NCBI GenBank assembly: GCA_963776195.1
Contig: CAVZMO010000036.1
Span: 131,631 to 195,630 of the forward strand
Reading direction: 5' to 3'
From: CAVZMO01 sp963776195
GTDB taxonomy: Bacteria > Nitrospirota > Thermodesulfovibrionia > Thermodesulfovibrionales > SM23-35
Length of the DNA stretch: 64,000 nucleotides
Shown here piece by piece: positions 8,959 through 17,724 of the stretch (positions are counted from its first letter, which is position 1; each line of letters starts with the position of its first letter). Both the position numbers and the translations under genes were made by a program. Below the pieces are notes generated by a model, which had not been told where the DNA came from, did no database searches, and saw nothing but the letters and a program-made list of their open reading frames with translations.

Positions 8959-9026
8959 ACAAACAGAAAAGGGGAGAAAGAGAAATCTGTGGACAAGAAT
9001 TTTTAACTGAAAGGAGGTCACTATGA
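8955..9026 (+). CDS. Possible 23-residue leader peptide overlapping the PEP-CTERM gene start
   Basis: An ATG preceded by AGAAAGGAGGG opens a 23-codon frame (MNKQKRGEREICGQEFLTER and three more residues). Its TGA at 9024 overlaps the next ATG at 9023 in an ATGA arrangement. Both starts have strong ribosome-binding sites, which suits translational coupling. No similarity is recognised, and it may be fortuitous. Confidence 0.35.
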   Translation: MNKQKRGEREICGQEFLTERRSL

Positions 9027-9129
9027 AAACAAGACTTATTCTTAGTCATGACGTTTGTGCTGTTTGTAGCTTTATTGGCTCTGAATGATCTGCCACAGGG
9101 CATGGTAAATTACGGGGTAACTTCAAGCT
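9023..9129 (+). pseudogene. Displaced signal-peptide part of the PEP-CTERM protein
   Basis: The ATG at 9023 (site AAAGGAGG) gives only 8 sensible residues (MKTRLILS) before leaving frame. One frame over, from 9027 on, VMTFVLFVALLALNDLPQG is an obvious signal-peptide core followed by SSYAMDA. A second +1 shift near 9130-9140 leads into the PEP-CTERM reading frame. The whole gene is therefore 9023-9354 with two one-base shifts. These may be sequencing errors or real. Confidence 0.6.
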
Positions 9130-9354
9130 ATGCGATGGATGCCGAATCCCGCCGACACCTATCGCGACCGGTATAACCCCAACCCCGGGAATAGTTCCGT
9201 GCCCGATCCAAACGCCGACACCTATCGCGACCGGGTTAACCCCAACCCCGGGAGTAGTTCCGTGCCCGAACCTTCTTCTCTCATGTTAATGGGATCAGGA
9301 GTAGCAGGTTTAGGCATTTACCTGTTTATTAAAAAACGGAACAAGAAAAAATAG
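9130..9354 (+). CDS. Small PEP-CTERM protein (exosortase substrate), C-terminal reading frame
   Basis: The reading frame carries two copies of a proline/asparagine-rich unit (ADTYRDRYNPNPGNSSVPD and ADTYRDRVNPNPGSSSVPE). A canonical sorting tail follows: VPEPSS, the hydrophobic helix LMLMGSGVAGLGIYLFI, then KKRNKKK. Exosortase A recognises this tail and releases or anchors the protein at the envelope. The apparent ATG at 9130 is not the true start, because the signal peptide lies in other frames upstream. The last base of the stop codon is the first base of the next gene, so the two are co-transcribed. It is the only PEP-CTERM substrate seen in the window. Confidence 0.8.
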   Translation: MRWMPNPADTYRDRYNPNPGNSSVPDPNADTYRDRVNPNPGSSSVPEPSSLMLMGSGVAGLGIYLFIKKRNKKK

Positions 9355-11333
9355 TGTGTGGAATAGCAGGCATCTTTCACATTTGTAGAGATGCGGAGAT
9401 ACCCAAAGATACCCTGAGAAGAATGGTTGCCATCCAAAACCATCGCGGTCCCGATGGTTTTGGATTCTATGTTGATAAACGGATAGGACTCGGACACGCG
9501 CGTTTGAGCATCATTGACTTGGATGGCGGATGGCAGCCAATCCATAATGAGGATAAGACTGTATGGATAACCTTCAACGGCGAGATCTTCAATTATTTAG
9601 AGCTCAGGGAAGATCTCCTCAGAAAGGGTCATGAGTTTTATACAAGATCTGACACAGAGGTCATTGTCCATCTTTATGAGCATTATGGAATAGATTGCCT
9701 AAAATATCTTAACGGTCAGTTCGCATTTGCCTTATGGGACAGAAATATCGAAAGACTCTTTCTCGCGAGGGATAGAGTCGGTATAAGGCCGATATATTAT
9801 TCATTTATTGACGGTTCCATAATCTTTGCCTCTGAAATTAAAGCCTTACTTACAGACCACAGGGTAAAACGCGAGATAGACCCATTTGCGCTCGATCAGA
9901 TATTTACATTCTGGACAACCATCCCTCCGAGAACGGCGTTTAGGGATGTCAATGAACTGCCTGCGGGGCATTATCTCGTTGTAGAAGGTAAAAACTGGAA
10001 AGTAAAGGAATACTGGAATCTGGATTTTACGCCGTCTGGAAAAGCGAAGTCCGAGGCTGAATATGGGGAACAGTTAAGAGAGTTGTTGATAGATTCAACG
10101 AGGATACAACTCAGGGCCGATGTCCCGGTTGGTGCTTATCTAAGCGGAGGTATCGATTCCGCTGTAATAACAACTCTAATAAAGAAATATACAGATACAC
10201 CACTTCGCACCTTTTCCGTCACGTTCCATGATGAGGCATATGACGAGAGCGTATATCAGAAAGAGGTGATTGAATACCTGAAAACATACCATAGCGACAT
10301 CAAATGCACATATTCTGATATCGGCAAAATATTTCCTGCAGTCATCTGGCATACGGAAAAACCGATATTAAGGACTGCACCGGCGCCGCTTTATCTTCTT
10401 TCTAAACTCGTCAGGGATCATGGTTATAAAGTTGTATTGACCGGTGAAGGCTCTGATGAAATCCTTGCAGGATATGATATTTTTAAAGAGACAAAGATAC
10501 GAAGATTTATTGAAAGGTATCCCGATTCCAGGCTTAGGCCTCTGATTCTGAAACGGCTCTATCCTTATTTGAAAAATTCTCCGGTAAGATCCCTCAAGTA
10601 TGCAGAAGCCTTTTTCAAGGTCGATGCTACGGCTTACCCTGCCCAATATTATTCGCATATACCGAGATGGATTACAACAGAAAAGACAAAGGCTTTCTTC
10701 TCCGACGGTCTAAAGGAGACTTTGAGAGGTTACAGGAATACAGATGACCTTTCGGCTTTTATTTCTTCGGATGTCTCTGAATATGAATATTTGTCACAGG
10801 CGCAATATATCGAGGCAAAGACTTTACTCCCCGGATATATACTATCTTCACAGGGCGACAGAGTTGCGATGGCTCATTCGATAGAAGGCAGGTTTCCTTT
10901 CCTTGACCACCGGGTGATAGAGTTTTGCTGTAAGTTGCCACCGCACGTCAGGATGAGCGTCCTTAGAGAGAAACACATACTGAAAGAGAGCATGAAGGAT
11001 TTGTTACCGCCATCAGTTATAAAAAGGACGAAACAGCCCTACATGGCGCCTGACTCAAAGAGTTTTTTTAATGGTGAGAATCTGGATTACGTCGAGGAAC
11101 TTCTTTCGGAGAAATACCTGCAAGATACGGGATATTTCGATCCGCGGAGTGTTTCTATGCTGATTAAGAAAGCCAGACAAAGTCCGATCCTCGGATTTAA
11201 GGATAACATGGCAGTCGTTGGCATCATTTCTACCCTGCTTTTGCATGATATGTTTGTGGAGAATTTTGAGTCAAAAAGCCGGGAGGCAATGAAACGGATA
11301 AAGGAGGATGAAAGTCGTGCAGTTAAAGTCTGA
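9354..11333 (+). CDS. asnB: XrtA-associated AsnB-like amidotransferase (asparagine synthase family)
   Basis: 659 residues from a GTG start that places the catalytic Cys at residue 2 (MCGIAGIFH). The N-terminal glutaminase domain (about 1-200) has RGPDG and the SDTEV segment. The C-terminal synthetase domain (about 230-590) has the PP-loop AYLSGGIDSA and LTGEGSDEILAGY. The family transfers ammonia from glutamine to an activated carboxylate. In XrtA loci the acceptor is thought to be a sugar or a carrier-bound acyl group rather than free aspartate. The start overlaps the PEP-CTERM stop by one base and the end overlaps the ACP gene by 26 bases. Confidence 0.93.
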   Translation: MCGIAGIFHICRDAEIPKDTLRRMVAIQNHRGPDGFGFYVDKRIGLGHARLSIIDLDGGWQPIHNEDKTVWITFNGEIFNYLELREDLLRKGHEFYTRSDTEVIVHLYEHYGIDCLKYLNGQFAFALWDRNIERLFLARDRVGIRPIYYSFIDGSIIFASEIKALLTDHRVKREIDPFALDQIFTFWTTIPPRTAFRDVNELPAGHYLVVEGKNWKVKEYWNLDFTPSGKAKSEAEYGEQLRELLIDSTRIQLRADVPVGAYLSGGIDSAVITTLIKKYTDTPLRTFSVTFHDEAYDESVYQKEVIEYLKTYHSDIKCTYSDIGKIFPAVIWHTEKPILRTAPAPLYLLSKLVRDHGYKVVLTGEGSDEILAGYDIFKETKIRRFIERYPDSRLRPLILKRLYPYLKNSPVRSLKYAEAFFKVDATAYPAQYYSHIPRWITTEKTKAFFSDGLKETLRGYRNTDDLSAFISSDVSEYEYLSQAQYIEAKTLLPGYILSSQGDRVAMAHSIEGRFPFLDHRVIEFCCKLPPHVRMSVLREKHILKESMKDLLPPSVIKRTKQPYMAPDSKSFFNGENLDYVEELLSEKYLQDTGYFDPRSVSMLIKKARQSPILGFKDNMAVVGIISTLLLHDMFVENFESKSREAMKRIKEDESRAVKV

Positions 11334-11571
11334 TATCAGGAATTTTATTGTCGATAACTTCTTGTACGGGCAGCGTGATGGTCTTGAAGATGATGTTTCT
11401 CTTCTGGAGAAAGGGTTAATAGACTCCACAGGTGTACTCGAATTGGTTGCTTTTGTAGAGGGAAAATATGGAATATCCGTGGCCGATGAGGAACTGGTAC
11501 CGGAGAATTTTGATTCCATAAGCAGGCTGTCGGATTTTATAACCCGAAAGACCGGAAGCCCGCAACTTTAA
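11308..11571 (+). CDS. Acyl carrier protein
   Basis: 87 residues. The phosphopantetheine attachment Ser is residue 40, in GLIDSTGVLELV, the standard DS motif at the start of helix II. The size and acidic character fit an ACP. It overlaps the AsnB-like gene and is followed after 10 bases by an AMP-forming ligase. That ligase probably loads an acyl or amino-acyl group onto this carrier for decoration of the polysaccharide. The transferred group is not known. Confidence 0.9.
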   Translation: MKVVQLKSDIRNFIVDNFLYGQRDGLEDDVSLLEKGLIDSTGVLELVAFVEGKYGISVADEELVPENFDSISRLSDFITRKTGSPQL

Positions 11572-11581
11572 CACTTGATCA

Positions 11582-13129
11582 ATGTCTATGTCCAGGCACA
11601 CCTTAGTCAATCACTTTATAGAGTACAGCGTTCGGAAATGTCCTGATAAGGTTGCCCTTGTCCACCGGGATAAAAGGCTGACCTACGCTGAGATAGATTC
11701 AATGGCAAACAGGCTTGCCGCTGATCTCATAGATAGGGGTGTCGAACGGGGTGACAGGGTTGCTGTCTTTATGGATAATTCGGTAGAGGCAATAATATCA
11801 ATATTTGCGGCATTAAAGGCAGGCGCAGCATTCATGATGATAAACTATACGACAAAGGCTGAAAAATTCGAGTATATAATGAATAACAGCAGAGCAAAGG
11901 CGATCTTAACTCAAAGCGCAAGGTTTGATATAATCAGCAACGTTAACTGCCCTTATCTGAAGACAGTAATAATGGCTGGTTCGCATAACAGTGGTTTGTC
12001 ATATATACCATACGAGGACATCATAAAATCCGACAGAAGTTCAACAGTAACATCAAAGTGCATTGACCGTGACCTTGCATCGATAATATATACATCCGGC
12101 TCAACCGGCAGTCCCAAAGGAGTCATGCTGTCGCATCTCAATATGGTATCCGCAGCCCATTCAATTACAACCTATCTTGAGAATACCGAGGATGACGTTA
12201 TCATCAACGTGTTGCCGATGTCTTTCGACTACGGGTTATATCAGATACTGATGGGTTTTAAAATTGGCGGGACTGTGGTTCTGGAAAAGTCTTTCACTTA
12301 TCCCTATCAGGTGGTGGATACTATGATAAAGGAGAAGGTGACAGGCTTTCCGGGTGTGCCAACGATTTTTGCGCTGCTACTCAAGCTCAAGGATATGCAT
12401 AAGTATGATTTTAGCTCCATAAGATATATAACAAATACAGCCGCAGCCTTGCCGACAAGCCACATAAAAAGGCTATGTGATCTGTTCCCACGTGCAAAGC
12501 TTTACTCCATGTATGGGCTTACGGAATGCAAGCGGGTTTCCTATCTCCCGCCTAAAGAGCTTAAGAGGAGGCCGACCTCTGTTGGAAAGGGTATGCCGAA
12601 TGAAGAAGTCTATATTGTTAATGATAGAGGTGAAAAGGTTAGCCCGGGCGAAGTCGGCGAACTTGTCATAAGAGGATCTAATGTGATGATGGGATACTGG
12701 GAAATGCCGGAAGAAACGGGAAAATGCTTGAAGCCGGGAAAATATCCCGGTGAAACAGTCCTGCATACCGGAGACCTTTTCAGGATGGACGAAGAAGGTT
12801 ACCTTTATTTTGTCGCGAGGAAAGACGATATCATCAAGTGCAAAGGGGAAAAGGTGAGCCCAAAGGAGATAGAAAACGTCCTTTACAGCCTTGATGGTGT
12901 CATTGAGGCAGCGGTCGTCGGGGTTCCCGATCAGATATCGGGTCAGGCAATCAAAGCGTTCATTGCGTTCGAGGACGGATCAAAATTGACCGAAAAAGAC
13001 ATTTTGCTCTATTGCTCCCAGCATCTCGAGAATTACATGATACCTAAATATATTGTCATAAGAAATTCTCTTCCGAAGACTACCACCGGCAAAATCAGCA
13101 AAAGTTTGCTGGCTGAATCAATAAAGTAG
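11582..13129 (+). CDS. AMP-forming acyl-CoA/acyl-ACP ligase, XrtA-associated
   Basis: 515 residues, complete. The P-loop IIYTSGSTGSPKG is at 168-180. The adenylation motif SMYGLTE is near 320, and TGDLF with a DIIKCKGEKVSP hinge near 400-430. The C-terminal catalytic Lys is in TTTGKISK near residue 507. It activates a carboxylic acid with ATP and passes it to a thiol. Beside an ACP gene the carrier is likely that ACP. Members of this clade are found in XrtA polysaccharide loci. Confidence 0.92.
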   Translation: MSMSRHTLVNHFIEYSVRKCPDKVALVHRDKRLTYAEIDSMANRLAADLIDRGVERGDRVAVFMDNSVEAIISIFAALKAGAAFMMINYTTKAEKFEYIMNNSRAKAILTQSARFDIISNVNCPYLKTVIMAGSHNSGLSYIPYEDIIKSDRSSTVTSKCIDRDLASIIYTSGSTGSPKGVMLSHLNMVSAAHSITTYLENTEDDVIINVLPMSFDYGLYQILMGFKIGGTVVLEKSFTYPYQVVDTMIKEKVTGFPGVPTIFALLLKLKDMHKYDFSSIRYITNTAAALPTSHIKRLCDLFPRAKLYSMYGLTECKRVSYLPPKELKRRPTSVGKGMPNEEVYIVNDRGEKVSPGEVGELVIRGSNVMMGYWEMPEETGKCLKPGKYPGETVLHTGDLFRMDEEGYLYFVARKDDIIKCKGEKVSPKEIENVLYSLDGVIEAAVVGVPDQISGQAIKAFIAFEDGSKLTEKDILLYCSQHLENYMIPKYIVIRNSLPKTTTGKISKSLLAESIK

Positions 13130-13197
13130 CTAATCCGACGCATTCACAGCCTGCCGAAAAAAAGCCGTTTGACATCATCTACGAGAAATCAGCAGCA

Positions 13198-14052
13198 ATG
13201 AATTCATTTAGAGATTTCATTTGCAGTTATGAAGTTTTTAAAAAAAGCGGAATGGAGAATCCTCTGTTCGAAACCTTGCGGCTCTTTGATCTCCTTTCAA
13301 ACGGAAAAACAAGAGAGGTCTTGTCCATTTCCAGCAATAAAATTGTAGACGTCGCAAACATAGCTCAGAAGAGGCAGAAAGGCTTGCCGATGGAATATAT
13401 CCTTGGCGAGGCCACTTTTATGGGGAGGTCGTTTTTTTGTACAAGAGATACGCTTATACCGACGGAAGAAACAAGTCTGTTAGTCATGGCGGCTTACGAT
13501 TTTATCGATAAGCGCCGGCAATCCGGCCTGGATACGCAGACAGTTATTGAGATCGGCACGGGGTGCGGTAACATCGCTGTATCACTGGCTCATCTCTGTG
13601 AAGAGAATGTCAAAATTCTTGCTTCAGACGTGAGTCCGGCCGCAGTGGAAATTGCCGGAAAGAATGTTCATAGATTTAATGTGCAAAAAAGGGTCTCACT
13701 CTTTCGCGGGGATCTCTTCGAGCCGTTTAGGGCATATCAGGGTAAAGTAGACGTGGTAATCTGCAATCCTCCTTACATACCGACTACTTCCCTGAAAAAA
13801 TTATCCGCTGAAATCATTGACTACGAACCAATCGTTGCGCTTGATGGCGGCCCCTATGGTATTGGTTTTTTCCGCAAACTTATGAATGGCGCCCTGACTG
13901 TTCTGAAGCATGACGGGATACTCGTATTTGAAATAGGAGAGAAACAGGAGAAATTGATAGGAAGACTATTTGATAAGAATGCCTCTTACAAAGAAATTGA
14001 GTATTTCAAATATGGTGAACATGTGAGAGTCGTGAGCGCCGTCAGGAAATAG
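13198..14052 (+). CDS. PrmC/HemK-like N5-glutamine methyltransferase
   Basis: 284 residues. The N-terminal helical part has PMEYILGEATFMG. The SAM-binding motif is VIEIGTGCGNIAVSLA (about 116-131) and the catalytic NPPY is at 190-193, as in methyltransferases that modify glutamine amides. The housekeeping PrmC methylates release factors and normally sits next to prfA. This copy sits inside a polysaccharide operon and lacks some of the family's consensus around the RPET site (here TEET), so another substrate is likely, perhaps an amide made by the neighbouring amidotransferases. That role is inference. Confidence 0.82.
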   Translation: MNSFRDFICSYEVFKKSGMENPLFETLRLFDLLSNGKTREVLSISSNKIVDVANIAQKRQKGLPMEYILGEATFMGRSFFCTRDTLIPTEETSLLVMAAYDFIDKRRQSGLDTQTVIEIGTGCGNIAVSLAHLCEENVKILASDVSPAAVEIAGKNVHRFNVQKRVSLFRGDLFEPFRAYQGKVDVVICNPPYIPTTSLKKLSAEIIDYEPIVALDGGPYGIGFFRKLMNGALTVLKHDGILVFEIGEKQEKLIGRLFDKNASYKEIEYFKYGEHVRVVSAVRK

Positions 14053-14115
14053 AGGTAGGGTCTGCAGTTGTGCTTCAAATTAGTGATATACCGAATATGA
14101 GAGAAGAAGAGCGTC

Positions 14116-15141
14116 ATGGTTAACAAGATAGATCAGCCGATAATTTGTACGCGGTGTATTTTGCCTGAGACTTTTCCCGGCATTAGTTTTAATGCCGAAG
14201 GTGTTTGCAACTTCTGCCTGAAATTTACGAGAAATGAAGAGGCAATGGCTGAAGAGAAAAAGAGGTATGGGCAGAAATTTATAGGCCTGCTCAATGATCT
14301 GATGGGGCGGACAGAAGAGCGTTCATATGACATCCTGATGGCTTACAGCGGCGGTAAAGACTCGACCTACACAATGAGCCTGTTGAAACTGAAATATGGA
14401 TTGCAGGTTCTGGCGGTGAGCTTTGATAACGGCTTCATATCAGAGATGGCAACTGATAATATTAAAAAAGTGACCGATAATCTCGGCATTGATCACGTCT
14501 TTTTCAAACCGAAATGGGAAATTTTGAAGAAAATCTTTTCGGCTGCCAAAGAACGGGAACTCTATTCTAAAAAATCTCTTGAAAGGGCGAGTACTATATG
14601 CACGTCCTGCATGGGAATGGTAAAGTCGGTTTGTTTGAAAATGTCGATAGAGCAGAACATTCCCTTAATAGGATATGGATGGTCTCCGGGACAGGCGCCT
14701 ATACAATCTGCACTGATGAAAAATAACCCCGCTCTTTCGAGGATGGCCCAGCAGGCGGTTCTCAATCCGCTCAGGGAAGTTGCGGGAGAAGATATAGATG
14801 TCTATTTCCTTCAAGAGAGACATTATTCGGACCCGGAAAAGTTTCCCTACAATGTCCATCCTATGGCATGGGAGTTTTACAATGAAGAAATGATACTCAA
14901 TGAAATCAAAAAGTATGGCTGGAAAGCGCCTGACGATACGGACAGCAACTCGACCAATTGCCTTTTGAACGCCTATGCCAACGATATCCATCTCAAAAAA
15001 TATAGATTCCACCCTTACGTGTGGGAAATAGCCAATATGGTAAGAGACGGGGTTATGTCAAGGAAAGAGGGATTTAATAAAATTTATTCAGAGCACTCTG
15101 CCGAACTTGTCGAAATAGCGAAAAGGAAACTCTACCCATAA
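14116..15141 (+). CDS. N-acetyl sugar amidotransferase (PP-loop, WbpG/PseA-like)
   Basis: 341 residues. The N-terminal zinc-binding pairs are Cys11/Cys14 and Cys31/Cys34. The PP-loop AYSGGKDST is at 76-84, and a further CTSCMG pair lies near residue 160. These enzymes use ATP to convert a sugar acetamido group to an acetamidino group with ammonia from a partner glutaminase. The deacetylase gene begins on the last base of its stop codon (TAATG). Confidence 0.88.
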   Translation: MVNKIDQPIICTRCILPETFPGISFNAEGVCNFCLKFTRNEEAMAEEKKRYGQKFIGLLNDLMGRTEERSYDILMAYSGGKDSTYTMSLLKLKYGLQVLAVSFDNGFISEMATDNIKKVTDNLGIDHVFFKPKWEILKKIFSAAKERELYSKKSLERASTICTSCMGMVKSVCLKMSIEQNIPLIGYGWSPGQAPIQSALMKNNPALSRMAQQAVLNPLREVAGEDIDVYFLQERHYSDPEKFPYNVHPMAWEFYNEEMILNEIKKYGWKAPDDTDSNSTNCLLNAYANDIHLKKYRFHPYVWEIANMVRDGVMSRKEGFNKIYSEHSAELVEIAKRKLYP

Positions 15142-16052
15142 TGCATTCATCTGATTGTATCTATAATGCTTTGACCATTGACGTTGAGGACTATTACATG
15201 GTATCAGCGTTTGCGGACACGGTAAAGTTCGAAAACTGGCATCAGTACGAAAGCCGTGTCGAGAGGAATACGCACAGAATTCTCGACCTGCTTGATGAAT
15301 ATCAGGTCAAAGCGACTTTTTTTGTGCTTGGATGGGTTGCCGAGCACTTTCCCGATCTGGTGAAAGATATTCAGAGGCGAGGGCACGAGGTGGCAAGCCA
15401 CGGCTATAACCACAGGCTGGTATATGACCTTACGCCCGAGGATTTTAGGGCAGACGTGCGCATGTCAAAGGATATCTTGGAAGGCATCACGGGGCAGTCG
15501 GTTGTCGGCTACAGGGCGACAAGCTACACGATCATCAAAGAAACCCTCTGGGCGCTCGATATCCTTATAGAAGAAGGATTTATGTACGATTCAAGCATAT
15601 TCCCCATACGCCACGACCGATACGGGTTGCCTGAGGCGGAACGCTTCCCTCACGTCATCGAAAGAGGGAACGGACTTATTATTGAATTTCCTCCATCGAC
15701 GTATCCCCTTTTTGGTCAGAAGATCCCGGTTGCAGGAGGGGGCTATCTCAGAATTATGCCGTTAAAGGCTACGAAGGCCGCTATTAAAAGGATAAATGAG
15801 AAAGAGAAAAAGATGGCTGTAGTGTATTTCCATCCGTGGGAGGTCGATGTGGACCAGCCGCGACTCAACGGAACATGGAAGTCACAATTCCGCCATTACG
15901 TAAATCTTGACACTACCCTACCCAAACTGAGAACCCTTCTCAGTGAGTTCAAATTTCAGTCTATAAGTGAATTTATCAGCAGCCCCGTGGGATATGACGT
16001 AACGGCGCCGCAGTCGACTTTTGTCTTACAAAAGATATCCGCCAGAGGATGA
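15141..16052 (+). CDS. XrtA-type polysaccharide deacetylase
   Basis: 303 residues. NodB-homology motifs are present: TIDVEDYY (first Asp of the metal site) and the metal-binding HGYNH. The family-specific C-terminus with YFHPWEVDVDQPRL (DUF3473-type) marks the XrtA-associated clade. It removes N-acetyl groups from the glycan, probably in the periplasm, although no clear signal peptide is visible. It overlaps the preceding stop by one base, and XrtA starts one base after its TGA. Confidence 0.92.
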   Translation: MHSSDCIYNALTIDVEDYYMVSAFADTVKFENWHQYESRVERNTHRILDLLDEYQVKATFFVLGWVAEHFPDLVKDIQRRGHEVASHGYNHRLVYDLTPEDFRADVRMSKDILEGITGQSVVGYRATSYTIIKETLWALDILIEEGFMYDSSIFPIRHDRYGLPEAERFPHVIERGNGLIIEFPPSTYPLFGQKIPVAGGGYLRIMPLKATKAAIKRINEKEKKMAVVYFHPWEVDVDQPRLNGTWKSQFRHYVNLDTTLPKLRTLLSEFKFQSISEFISSPVGYDVTAPQSTFVLQKISARG

Positions 16053-16053
16053 A

Positions 16054-17724
16054 ATGCTGGTAGATTATCTTCGATCTTTGGGGTTCGGTAAACCAGACAA
16101 GTCAGTGAGTTGCGCCGATGTGCCAGCACGCAGTTCATTGACCGGCGTTTGGGCCATGCTTGCTATTCTTGCCGCCGCATTTGTCCTTATGTACCTCGAT
16201 ACCTTCGCTTCCCTTATCAGAGAGTGGTCTGCGCGAGACGATTATTCACACGGATTTTTGATACCCTTTATCAGCCTATATTTCGCCTGGTCAGATAGGC
16301 AGCGGTTCAAACAAATCCAGGTTCAGCCACATATTCCGGGCGGTCTTGCGGTCCTTATCATAGGCGTTCTTACGCTTGTTCTCGGCAAAGTTGGTGGAAT
16401 TATCGCGGCCCAACAATTTTCACTATTAATCATCTTGCCGGGATTGGTCTTACTTCTGACAGGCGCGCGGTTTCTACGCGCCCTTGCCTTGCCGCTGGGG
16501 TATCTTGTTTTAATGATACCCACGGCGCTGGATGCCGCTATCGGCTGGACGCACTGGCCGTTCCAGCTTTTTACGGCAAAAACCGCATCAATTCTATTTG
16601 CGTTCGTCAATATTCCTGTTTACCAGCACGCCCAATACCTCGAATTGCCGAACGGAATCCTTGAGGTCGCCAACGCATGCAGTGGAGTAAGGTATCTCGT
16701 TTCGATAGTTGCCATCGGTATCCCCCTTGCCGTTTTAACACAAAAAACTGTTGCTCGAAGGATATTGCTTATAGCGCTCGCCCTTTTAATAGGAATTATC
16801 GCAAACCCGATCCGGGTCACCCTTATCGGCATTTGGTCATACAGTGCGGGTGAAATTACCCATGGGCCGCTCCATATCTTTCAGGGACTCTTTGTTTCCA
16901 TGGTAGGAGTTATCTCCCTGTTCCTATTTGCCCGGATCCTTTCTCGTCTCCCTTCTGCAGCTCATTCCGCCTCCCCTTCAAGCAAGGCGAAACGACAGTT
17001 TGATCAGAATGAGATGAGTGTCGAAAAGAATAACCCCGGTATTGAGGTGGGAACGTATCGGGGACAAATGAAGCGATTTCGGACGGCGTGGCTCGCTTCG
17101 CTCGCAGTCTTCGTTGCGGCAGGCCTCTTCTTAATTATGTACAAGCCGGCGCCGGTTCCGCTCGGGAAAGACCTGCACGACTTCCCCGTTGCCATAGGAC
17201 AGTGGCGGACTGTGAGTGAAGGCAACGATAATGGAATCCCGCTGCCGCCTGGGGCAGATAGCGTATTAACTAGGACTTATAGAAACGACCAGGGAAAAGA
17301 ACTGAATCTATATATTGGGTATTTCGCTTTCCAGATCCGTGACAAACAGTTAGTCCACTGGAACATGCGGAAGATATATGATAACCGTCAAGAGATAACT
17401 GTGCCTGTTATGTCCGGCTCTACCGTGAGGGTCAACGGCACTGCTCTTCAGGGAGGGGTAAAACAAATCCGGGTTTTGTATTGGTATTATCTGGATGGCA
17501 AGATCGTTGCCAGCCCGTACAGGGCAAAAATCATGACTGCCGTGAACTTGCTCTTTCTCAATAAGTCGAATGGCGCCATCGTGATCATATCGGGCAATGT
17601 AAAGGGTGACCGCAATGCGGATATCCTACTCAGTGATGAAGTTGAATTTGCGCGGAATCTTTTCTCTGCACTGTCCCTATACTTTCTTGAAAATAAGGAT
17701 ATTGGAGGCGCCTATGTTCTTTAA
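16054..17724 (+). CDS. xrtA: Exosortase A fused to an EpsI domain
   Basis: 556 residues from the ATG at 16054, chosen because AGAGGA precedes it and it follows the deacetylase stop by one base; the frame is also open upstream to a TTG at 16021. The exosortase part (about 1-300) has multiple transmembrane helices. The transpeptidase-like residues are Cys209 (ANACSG), Arg254 (NPIRVT) and a His at 270 or 274 (THGPLH). The C-terminal part (about 335-556) is an EpsI domain (VAIGQWRTVSEG, LYIGYFAFQ, RVLYWYYLDG). The enzyme processes PEP-CTERM tails in the inner membrane. EpsI is often a separate gene, but the fusion is a known arrangement. Confidence 0.95.
   Translation: MLVDYLRSLGFGKPDKSVSCADVPARSSLTGVWAMLAILAAAFVLMYLDTFASLIREWSARDDYSHGFLIPFISLYFAWSDRQRFKQIQVQPHIPGGLAVLIIGVLTLVLGKVGGIIAAQQFSLLIILPGLVLLLTGARFLRALALPLGYLVLMIPTALDAAIGWTHWPFQLFTAKTASILFAFVNIPVYQHAQYLELPNGILEVANACSGVRYLVSIVAIGIPLAVLTQKTVARRILLIALALLIGIIANPIRVTLIGIWSYSAGEITHGPLHIFQGLFVSMVGVISLFLFARILSRLPSAAHSASPSSKAKRQFDQNEMSVEKNNPGIEVGTYRGQMKRFRTAWLASLAVFVAAGLFLIMYKPAPVPLGKDLHDFPVAIGQWRTVSEGNDNGIPLPPGADSVLTRTYRNDQGKELNLYIGYFAFQIRDKQLVHWNMRKIYDNRQEITVPVMSGSTVRVNGTALQGGVKQIRVLYWYYLDGKIVASPYRAKIMTAVNLLFLNKSNGAIVIISGNVKGDRNADILLSDEVEFARNLFSALSLYFLENKDIGGAYVL

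Noticed and set aside
17606..17713. Start of the SGNH-like lipoprotein at 17606
   Set aside because: It lies inside xrtA, and the signal peptide and ribosome-binding site fit the ATG at 17714.
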